Source: Alphaproteobacteria bacterium
GTDB lineage: Bacteria; Pseudomonadota; Alphaproteobacteria; Micropepsales; Micropepsaceae
NCBI GenBank assembly: GCA_026400305.1
Contig: JAPLPI010000149.1
Coordinates: 1 to 5,234 of the forward strand
DNA length: 5,234 nucleotides
Direction of reading: 5' to 3'
The stretch's first letter is position 1. Every line of letters starts with the position of its first letter. Of this stretch, positions 1 through 5,234 are shown in pieces. Both the position numbers and the translations under genes were made by a program. The notes below the pieces were generated by a model. That model saw only the letters and a program-made list of their open reading frames with translations. It was not told the origin of the DNA and did no database searches.

Positions 1-390
1 AAACACGGCCGCGTAGTTCGGCTGGCGGCGCACCGCCAGCAAGGTGGCCGGATCAATGAAGAACCCGCACCCCAGACCCACATCGATGCGGCCCGGATGC
101 AGCGCCGCCAGGGTGCCGAACTGCTCGGCCACCATCAGGGGTGCGTGGTTGGGCAGCATGATGCCACCGGCACCGACGCGGATGGTCATGGTGCCCGCCG
201 CGACATGGGCCATCACCACGGCGGTGGCGGCGCCCGCCACGGAGGCAGTGTTGTGATGCTCCACCAGCCAGTAGCGGTGATAGCCGAGGGCCTCCGCATG
301 CTGCGCCAGATCAAGCGTCTCGCGCAGGGCGGTGGCCGCATCGCCGCCCTGGCGGATGGGCGTGAGGTCGAGAATGGAAACCGGGATCAT
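1..390 (-). CDS. Luciferase-like flavin-dependent monooxygenase (YhbW/MsnO8-type), 3' end outside window
   Basis: Reading from the ATG at 390, the frame stays open for 130 codons to the window edge, so the C-terminal part of a protein normally about 330-350 residues long is missing. It begins [12 protein letters not shown], followed by the family blocks [20 protein letters not shown] (residues 26-45), [20 protein letters not shown] (71-90), [13 protein letters not shown] (91-103) and an AVRR stretch (119-122). These match the N-terminal half of the TIM-barrel luciferase-like oxidoreductases such as E. coli YhbW. Family members use reduced flavin (FMNH2) and O2 to oxidise small organic substrates in the cytoplasm; the substrate here is unknown. 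No signal peptide is seen. The ATG lies 23 bases after the stop of the broken tannase gene, with only a weak ribosome-binding site (TTAGG-like). One oddity: the usual GLGRAPG(S/T)D loop reads GLGCGFFID (residues 105-113). The family call is secure; the function is not. Confidence 0.88.
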   Translation of the reverse strand, partial: MIPVSILDLTPIRQGGDAATALRETLDLAQHAEALGYHRYWLVEHHNTASVAGAATAVVMAHVAAGTMTIRVGAGGIMLPNHAPLMVAEQFGTLAALHPGRIDVGLGCGFFIDPATLLAVRRQPNYAAVF

Positions 391-413
391 GCCGTAAGCC
401 TAACCCAAGCCGG

Positions 414-1807
414 CTAATGCAGATAGGCCGGTGCGGGCCGCGGAAATTTCGCCCCCGGCGCGGCATGGCAGGAAAAGCTGCGCTCATCCTTCGCGTCTCC
501 GCCATTATAGAAGGCGCGTTGAGGATAGGGGCATAGCGGGCGGGTGGCGGTGACGGCGCCGGCGGCATCGAATTTGGTGGCAATGATGGCGCCCGGCGCA
601 TGGCCGGCGCCCCGCCAGGCGTCCAGCGCCTTGAGCAGATCGTGATACCCATCGCCTTCCTTGCGATCGGCGCCCTGGCCGAACTGGTCATCACCGGACC
701 CAGCTCGGCATCAACGCGCGCCATGTCGTGGTCAAAATCGAACTTGGTGACATCGAACGCCGCGCCCATTGCCCAGGGCACAAGAGAGCCGACAAAGCCG
801 CGCACGGTCTGGTCGCGCGTACCGAACAGGCCGCCCAGCTGCGGCTCGCTCCCCAAAGGCCAGCCGGGATAGAAGATCTCATGCGTGCGCGAATTGGTGA
901 AGCCTCCATAGATTTTTTCCAGGGCAGTCACCTGGTCCGAATCGAGGCAAACGGAAATGTCTTTCTGGCCCAGCTTGCAGACCATGTCACGGGGCTTGAA
1001 ATTGCACTGGGTGGGATCGGCCAGGAAACGGTCGCCCGGCGCACCGCCGAACTTGCCAACGCAGGCCTTCAGCACCGCTTCGTGCACCGCCGCCAGATTT
1101 TCCGGGGAAATCCAGCTGCGCGGCGTGGCATGCACATCCAGTCCAGTTTGCAGGAAAGCCATGTGCAGGCGGGTGCGGTTGTTGGCGGGTGCGCCCACCA
1201 GGATGGCGTCATAGTCGTTCGGATAAAGCTGCGCTTCCATCAGCGCCTGATGCCCGCCCGTGGAGCAGCCGCTGAAATAGGATAGCGTCGGCGCCTGGCC
1301 ATAATAGCGTTTTGTCAGCGCCTGGGCCAGAACCGTCATCTCGTGGGTAGAACGATAACCCCAGTCCTTCAGCATCTCCGGATGACCGGTGCCGGCCGCC
1401 CAACTGGCGCTGGAAGCGGGAAACGTTCCCGTGTCGGTGTTGGTCACCGCATAGCCACGCCGCAACCCGCCCGCCAGCGCGCCGAACGAGATGGTGCCGG
1501 CAAAACCGCCATTACCGGTGCCCAGCAGCTTGCTGTTCCACTCCTCGCGCTGCGGCAGCCACAGCTCCACCAGGATATTGGAATGACGATCAACACCAGT
1601 GGTGACACTGACGCGACAAAAGGCTGGCAGGTCGGCATATGGCCTTCCCGCGAGCGTCAGGTTTTCATGCGCCGGCACATCCTCAGCGGAACGCACCAGG
1701 CTGTTCTCAAGCTTCAGACCGTTTAGCGCCGTGCAGGGACTGGCATCGGCCTGTGATGCAAGGCTCAGCACAGCCAAAAACGACACCACCACAAGAGACA
1801 GACGCAT
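414..1807 (-). pseudogene. Tannase/feruloyl esterase family protein, disrupted by internal deletion and frameshift
   Basis: The intact family hydrolyses esters of phenolic acids (feruloyl or galloyl esters) outside the cytoplasm. The gene starts at ATG 1807 with a signal peptide (hydrophobic residues 4-17, likely cleavage after ADA at 22). The frame is normal through LLGTGNGGFAG (94-104), the nucleophile motif GCSTGG (C181, S182), GAPANN (205-210), the cysteine-rich region 250-287 and CLDSDQVTALEKIYGG (287-302), up to ELGPV (368-372). From there the original frame turns to nonsense and runs to a stop at 311-313. The true C-terminus continues in another frame from about 692: DDQFGQG, LLKALDAW, APGAIIATKF, RPLCPYPQRAFYNGGDAKDE and RSFSCH, ending at TAG 416-414 (92 codons). 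About 70-90 family residues are missing between the parts, including the expected YHGWAD-like Asp and GMxHC-like His of the triad. Both remnants lack stops, so the lesion looks recent, or is an assembly error. ATG 1807 overlaps the upstream stop by one base; a GGGA (1815-1818) gives a ribosome-binding site. Confidence 0.87.
692..701 (-). other. Deletion/frameshift junction in the tannase pseudogene
   Basis: On the minus strand these bases read GGGTCCGGTG. In the upstream frame the sequence reads GAG CTG GGT CCG GTG (ELGPV, a normal family stretch). In the downstream frame the same bases read GGG TCC GGT GAT GAC CAG TTC (GSGDDQF), which fits the glycine-rich run that follows the GMxHC motif in this family. 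The switch can therefore be anywhere inside this decamer, as expected if a deletion was resolved between two copies of a short repeat. From the frame arithmetic, the missing length must be 3n+1 bases. Confidence 0.6.
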
Positions 1808-3444
1808 TACGGCGTCCCGGGCTTATAACCGGGCCCGCGCAGCACACGACCAGGCGTAGCGTTGGTCGGCTTGCTGTCCGCCACCACCGCCTTGCCATTG
1901 ACCAGTACCCAGGAGATGCCGGTGGCATACTGGTCGGGATGGTCATAGGTGGCGGTGTCTTTAACCGTGTCGGGATTGAAAACAACCACATCGGCTTTCA
2001 TGCCGGCGCGTAGCAGCCCGCGGTCATGCAGGCTGAGCCGGTTGGCGGCCTGGGACGAGAGCTTACGCACCGCTTCTTCCAGCGAAATCACATGCCGGCC
2101 CCGCACCACATCCGCCAGGATACGGGCATGGCTGCCGAAGGAACGCGGGTGCGGACGGCCGAACGAAGTGTGCACACCGGCCGGCAACGCAATACCGTCG
2201 GAGCCGATATCCACCCATGGATATTTGAAGGATTCCGCCACGGCCTGCTCGCGGGCCGGATTGGGCGGGCCTATATGAAAGCCCTCCGCCTTCTGCTCGA
2301 TCAGAAAATCCACCATCGCCTCTTCCGGCGAGATGTGGGTGCGGTCCGCCACTTGCTGCATGGTGTAGCCATCATACTTCAGGTTGGCGGAGCTGAAGTG
2401 GTAATCTTTGTACTGGCCCGGATTCTGCTGCAGCTCCTTGACCACGCGGGCGCGGTTGGCGGGGTGCTTCAGGCGTACGGTGATAGCGACGGCATCGCCT
2501 TCCTGCGCCCACACCGGTAGAAGCTGGCGCACATAGGTCCAGCCAATAGTGTAGGGATAGGCGTTGGCGGTGACATCCACCCCTTCAGCCCGCGCCTTTT
2601 CTACCATGGGTGCGAAGTCGGGATTGCCGGCGATGCTGCCCCCGACATGCAAAATCTCCACCGGAATATGCGCGCCATTGGCGATGGCGATTGTTTCTTC
2701 CAGCCCAGAGAGGCCGGGACCGGGGCGCATATGCACCGTATAGATGCCGCCATAGCTGGCCGCGACCTTGGCCAGTTCGATCATCTGGACTGTGTCGAAG
2801 AAGGAGTTAGGCAGGTAATAAAGACCAGCGGACAGGCCGGCAGCGCCCTCCTCCATGCCTTGAGCAATCAGACCCTTGATCTTCTCCATCTCTTCCGGAG
2901 TGGGCTGGCGGTTGCCATACCCCATGACCGAGGCGCGCGCCTGGCCTGCGCCGACATAGGACACGACATTGGGGCCGATGCCCTTCTTTTCCAGATAAGT
3001 GAAAAAGCCACCCAAGGTCGTCCACGTGCGCTTGACTGGTGGCGTCACCATCATTGGGTCATCCACGGCTTTACCCAGCACCGGGCCGGCCGATAAATGC
3101 TCGCCCATCAACTCAGTGGTGATGCCCTGCGTCACCTTGGAAAGCCCGCGGCCGTCAAAAGCCAGGCCGAATTCCGAATGGCTGTGCATGTCGATAAAGC
3201 CCGGCGTCACAACCTGGCCGCTGGCGTCGATCACCTTTTTGGCTTTCACCGGGGCGCGGCCAACGTAAACAATCTTGTCGCCGCTGATAGCAACATCAGC
3301 CTGCATGCGCGGCCCGCCGCTGCCATCGATCACCTGGCCATTCTTGATCAGCAGGTCCACTTCGGGGGGCTGGGCGAAGCTACCCAACACCGGGACACCG
3401 GTTAACAAAATGGTGGCGGCGAGAAGTTTGCGGGCTACGATCAT
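1807..3444 (-). CDS. Exported N-acyl-D-amino-acid deacylase-like amidohydrolase (D-aminoacylase family)
   Basis: This 545-residue protein belongs to the amidohydrolase superfamily, D-aminoacylase type. Known members are metal-dependent and cleave N-acyl-D-amino acids to a D-amino acid and a carboxylate. Residues 1-24 form a signal peptide ending near GSFA, so it is probably periplasmic. The small N-terminal beta domain (DLLIKNGQVIDGSG, 30-43) leads to PGFIDMHSHSE (81-91) with metal-binding H87 and H89. Further expected ligands are H238 (VHMR), H266 (EILH) and the catalytic D416 (IGSDG). The C-terminus has the usual HPRSFGSHARIL (432-443), LSSQAANRL (462-470), GLLRAGMKADVVVFNP (476-491) and a terminal WVLVNGKAV (512-520) block. 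Where characterised D-aminoacylases carry a metal-ligand Cys (GNCG), this one has Glu (MGEHL, E115). The frame is open upstream to an ATG at 3519, but ATG 3444 is chosen: AGGGGA lies six bases before it, the signal peptide follows directly, and it starts 13 bases after the cytochrome stop. Exact substrate is unknown; a related N-acyl or dipeptide substrate is possible. Confidence 0.88.
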   Translation of the reverse strand: MIVARKLLAATILLTGVPVLGSFAQPPEVDLLIKNGQVIDGSGGPRMQADVAISGDKIVYVGRAPVKAKKVIDASGQVVTPGFIDMHSHSEFGLAFDGRGLSKVTQGITTELMGEHLSAGPVLGKAVDDPMMVTPPVKRTWTTLGGFFTYLEKKGIGPNVVSYVGAGQARASVMGYGNRQPTPEEMEKIKGLIAQGMEEGAAGLSAGLYYLPNSFFDTVQMIELAKVAASYGGIYTVHMRPGPGLSGLEETIAIANGAHIPVEILHVGGSIAGNPDFAPMVEKARAEGVDVTANAYPYTIGWTYVRQLLPVWAQEGDAVAITVRLKHPANRARVVKELQQNPGQYKDYHFSSANLKYDGYTMQQVADRTHISPEEAMVDFLIEQKAEGFHIGPPNPAREQAVAESFKYPWVDIGSDGIALPAGVHTSFGRPHPRSFGSHARILADVVRGRHVISLEEAVRKLSSQAANRLSLHDRGLLRAGMKADVVVFNPDTVKDTATYDHPDQYATGISWVLVNGKAVVADSKPTNATPGRVLRGPGYKPGTP

Positions 3445-3450
3445 GACTGG

Positions 3451-3456
3451 TCCCCT
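3451..3456 (-). promoter_or_regulatory. Shine-Dalgarno site that fixes the deacylase start
   Basis: AGGGGA on the minus strand is followed by six bases and then ATG 3444. It sits in the 13-base gap after the cytochrome stop and rules in favour of ATG 3444 over the in-frame ATG at 3519, which lies inside the cytochrome gene and would put 25 non-signal residues before the signal peptide. Confidence 0.75.
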
Positions 3457-3457
3457 G

Positions 3458-3886
3458 TTAATGTGCTTTGGCGCGCTTCTTGTTTGTAGAGTCGAAATTA
3501 ATGGCCTTCTGGTCCGCACTCTGCGCGCTCAGTTCTTTGGCGCCGGCCGGGAAGCCGTTGCTCTTGAGAATGAAGGCAGTGATGTCGGTATTGGTGGCCA
3601 GGCTCAGCGAACCGGTGCGGCCCAGCGGCATAGCATGGGTGATGTAATCCACCAGCACGTCCAGGGTGCTGTCGGACCAGTAGGGCACAAAACGTCCCAC
3701 CAGCGGCGGAATCTCGAAAGTACCGCTAAGGTTCAGACCATGGCAGCGGCTGCAATTCTGCTGATAGGCGGTGGCGCCCCGCGCCGCCTGATCTTCGGTA
3801 TAAACACTGTCCCAGATCGATTTCGCATGGGCGCTTCCCGCCGCCACGACCGATACAACAAGTCCCAAGATGATTTTATGCATCAT
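3458..3886 (-). CDS. Small periplasmic mono-haem cytochrome c
   Basis: The 142-residue product has a signal peptide (hydrophobic core IILGLVVSVVAAG, cleavage probably after AHA at residue 21), then DQAARGATAYQQNCSRCHG with a single haem-binding motif C45-S-R-C48-H49. M86 in THAMPLG is the likely distal haem ligand. DITAFILKSNGFPAGAKEL (101-119) resembles the end of small class I cytochromes that accept electrons from periplasmic dehydrogenases, including quinoprotein alcohol dehydrogenases. The tail is basic (NKKRAKAH). It starts 6 bases after the flavoprotein stop and ends 13 bases before the deacylase, so it is embedded in their operon, which suggests it is the electron acceptor of the flavoprotein; that link is inference. 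Two adjacent ATGs (3886 and 3883) are possible. The upstream GAGG is 4 bases from the first and 7 from the second, so 3883 may be the true start. Confidence 0.9.
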   Translation of the reverse strand: MMHKIILGLVVSVVAAGSAHAKSIWDSVYTEDQAARGATAYQQNCSRCHGLNLSGTFEIPPLVGRFVPYWSDSTLDVLVDYITHAMPLGRTGSLSLATNTDITAFILKSNGFPAGAKELSAQSADQKAINFDSTNKKRAKAH

Positions 3887-3892
3887 GTTGCC

Positions 3893-5146
3893 TCATGCCC
3901 GGCTGACCGGAAAACGCGCGAACAAATCATCGATCACCTTCACCGCATTTTCGGATTCGACGCGGTTCACACTTTCATTGCTGTTGTTGTAACCCTTGAG
4001 TTCGCCATTCTCGAGCGCGATCACCATGATGCCATCGCTCTTGGACAGGATCTGCACATTGCGATAGGTCAGGCCGTAATTGACTTCCGGTTGCGGGATC
4101 AGCCAGCCGGTCTGGCCACGCACCGGTACCATCGCCTTGTCCTGCCACCAGTCGCGCGCCGCAAAGCCCGGACAGTTGATCACGACCTTCTGCGGCAAGT
4201 GCCCCAGCTCGGACGGAGAATGAAAATCGCGCATCACGATCTTGCCGCCCCGGGCAAAGAACTCCGTCGTCAACAGATGGCCATATTCGGTGAAGTTGAA
4301 GAACATATTGGTAGTGCGCGAGGCATATTTGACCGGAAAGGGATTAATGTCTGCCTCCAGCTGCTGGGGATAGGGCGTGATGTCTCGGATGCGGTCGCTG
4401 TATTTTGCAAAATCCTCGCCCGAAGTGGGCGCACCGGTCCAGGTCGGCGGCGGCAGCGGCGGCACGGTGGCGTCCACCGGCTGCGGCGTGCCGCGCGGTG
4501 CATCGGTCAGGTAATAATGGTCGGCAAAAGCGATCGGGTTGCCCGCCATGCCGATATAGGGGCGAAAATTCTTCCAGGAAATACGCGCCATCTGTTCCCA
4601 GGTGTCGCCGAAATTTGCCGGTGCCTCCCCCGCCAGCGCAATGCGCGAATCCGGGGTCCAGCTGCCATTGGCCCGCACAGAGCGAGTGCGCGGCAACAGT
4701 TCGCGGGTATAGATGGTGACCTGGGCGCCGGCACGCTGGGCCGTGATGGCGGAGGTCAGACCAATGATGCCGCTGCCGATTACCGCAACTTCTTTTGGGC
4801 TGCCCGATAGCGCTTTTTCCACCGCCATCTCGGCCGATCCCCAGGACAGAGACCAGCCCGAGCCACCGTGACCATAATTGTGCACCACCAGCGCATCGCC
4901 GATCTGCTCGACATCCAGGCGCGGGCCCTTGGTGCGGAAGGGACGCAGGCACACTTTAAAGTCGAAGAAGCGGTCGGCATGGGCGCGGACCGGGGCCAGC
5001 ACGGGCGGGCGGTCCATCTGGAGAACCGTGGAAGCCGTTTTGGCGGCCGGCGCGGTGGCGGGGGGCGCAGATTGGCCGGCACAGCCGCCCATGCCCAGAA
5101 CGCCGCCCAGCGCGAGCGAATTCCTCAGAAGATGCCGCCGGTCCAT
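3893..5146 (-). CDS. Exported FAD-dependent oxidoreductase of the D-amino-acid oxidase family with circularly permuted domain order
   Basis: This 417-residue protein opens with a Tat-like leader (DRRHLLRN, then LALGGVLGMGGC; C22 could be a lipoprotein cysteine) and an Ala/Pro-rich linker to about residue 50. Next comes what is normally the C-terminus of D-amino-acid oxidases: LRPFRTKGPRLDVE (67-80), with R68 aligning to the substrate-carboxylate Arg of human DAO (R283), and VVHNYGHGGSGWSLSWGSA (87-105). Only after that comes the FAD Rossmann motif VAVIGSGIIGL (120-130; G124, G126, G129). The middle then follows DAO order: NGSWTP (160-165), a Pro-rich insert at about 215-262, VVINCPGFAARDW (321-333), PVRGQ (341-345), and it ends at DDLFARFP, just where a normal DAO would continue into the RPxR segment. 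Expected role: periplasmic oxidation of a D-amino acid to the 2-oxo acid, passing electrons to the adjacent cytochrome c. The cofactor and fold are well supported; the substrate is inferred. ATG 5146 is chosen because the leader follows directly; its ribosome-binding site is weak. Confidence 0.85.
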   Translation of the reverse strand: MDRRHLLRNSLALGGVLGMGGCAGQSAPPATAPAAKTASTVLQMDRPPVLAPVRAHADRFFDFKVCLRPFRTKGPRLDVEQIGDALVVHNYGHGGSGWSLSWGSAEMAVEKALSGSPKEVAVIGSGIIGLTSAITAQRAGAQVTIYTRELLPRTRSVRANGSWTPDSRIALAGEAPANFGDTWEQMARISWKNFRPYIGMAGNPIAFADHYYLTDAPRGTPQPVDATVPPLPPPTWTGAPTSGEDFAKYSDRIRDITPYPQQLEADINPFPVKYASRTTNMFFNFTEYGHLLTTEFFARGGKIVMRDFHSPSELGHLPQKVVINCPGFAARDWWQDKAMVPVRGQTGWLIPQPEVNYGLTYRNVQILSKSDGIMVIALENGELKGYNNSNESVNRVESENAVKVIDDLFARFPVSRA

Positions 5147-5234
5147 CAGCCCACCCCGTACACCCCACGGCTTTATAGCAGGGGCGGACCGGTCCGTCTG
5201 CGGTCACAGCGTCGCTTCAACCCGGCCGTGTCGC
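5147..5234 (-). promoter_or_regulatory. Leader region of the operon with palindrome and weak -10-like box
   Basis: This is the only non-coding stretch ahead of the array. It holds a TATAAA on the minus strand (5172-5177), about 25 bases before the ATG, and a perfect 12-bp palindrome CGGACCGGTCCG (5185-5196) seven bases upstream of it. No convincing -35 element is found at 16-18 bases; a TTGAAG further upstream is too distant. Two GGGGTG copies lie just before the ATG. A promoter here is expected from the layout, but the elements are weak. Confidence 0.3.

Noticed and set aside
21..40. Perfect 8-bp inverted repeat with a 4-base loop (GCTGGCGG/CCGCCAGC), considered as a terminator.
   Set aside because: It lies inside the monooxygenase coding sequence, on LAVRRQ codons, and has no following T-run.
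97..417. Plus-strand open frame of 106 codons.
   Set aside because: It is antisense to the monooxygenase start, whose translation matches its family almost throughout; the plus-strand product resembles nothing.
311..691. The C-terminal third of the 498-codon esterase frame taken as a genuine protein tail.
   Set aside because: It is Pro/Arg-rich nonsense, while the neighbouring frame of the same bases encodes the conserved tannase C-terminus. It also overlaps the start of the monooxygenase gene.
3445..3519. Upstream in-frame extension of the deacylase by 25 codons to ATG 3519.
   Set aside because: It overlaps the cytochrome coding region, has no signal-peptide character, and the strong AGGGGA site and signal peptide point to ATG 3444.
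3275..4810. A 511-codon open frame on the plus strand.
   Set aside because: It lies antisense to three well-recognised genes (deacylase start, cytochrome, flavoprotein). Its translation is low-complexity, rich in Arg/His/Ala with no recognisable domain, and it crosses a gene boundary; it is a shadow of GC-rich codon use.
4956..5207. Minus-strand 83-codon frame overlapping the flavoprotein start.
   Set aside because: It is out of frame with the Tat leader and DAO motifs, rich in Arg/Ala/Gly and shows no family resemblance.

Overview
This is a high-GC bacterial window. All supported genes lie on the minus strand and read from the right end towards the left in one tightly packed, operon-like array. 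Codon use is GC-rich, four successive genes encode exported proteins (one with a Tat-type leader, one a c-type cytochrome), and spacing is very tight. This fits a Gram-negative heterotroph, most plausibly a proteobacterium (alphaproteobacteria-like). The taxonomic call is inference from style only.

Layout in transcription order: (1) 5234-5147, leader region with a 12-bp perfect palindrome next to a weak -10-like box; (2) 5146-3893, an exported FAD-dependent oxidoreductase of the D-amino-acid oxidase (DAO) family, whose C-terminal DAO signature sits in front of the FAD-binding GxGxxG motif, so the domain order is circularly permuted; (3) 3886-3458, a small periplasmic mono-haem cytochrome c; (4) 3444-1807, an exported amidohydrolase of the N-acyl-D-amino-acid deacylase type; (5) 1807-414, a tannase/feruloyl-esterase family gene broken by an internal deletion plus frameshift that removes the segment expected to carry the catalytic Asp and His; (6) 390-1, the N-terminal 130 residues of a luciferase-like (YhbW/MsnO8-type) flavin-dependent monooxygenase, cut by the window edge.

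The genes suggest one periplasmic route. The deacylase would release a D-amino acid from an N-acyl-D-amino acid. The exported DAO-like flavoprotein would oxidise it to the 2-oxo acid. The co-encoded cytochrome c would take the electrons, making the flavoprotein a dehydrogenase rather than an H2O2-forming oxidase. The chain is inferred from families and gene order; substrates are not determined by the sequence.

There is no gene-free stretch above 300 bases. No tRNA, rRNA, CRISPR array or mobile element was seen. The two strongest points for follow-up are the permuted DAO with its cytochrome partner, and the broken tannase gene, whose junction sits in a 10-bp sequence compatible with both the upstream and downstream reading frames.
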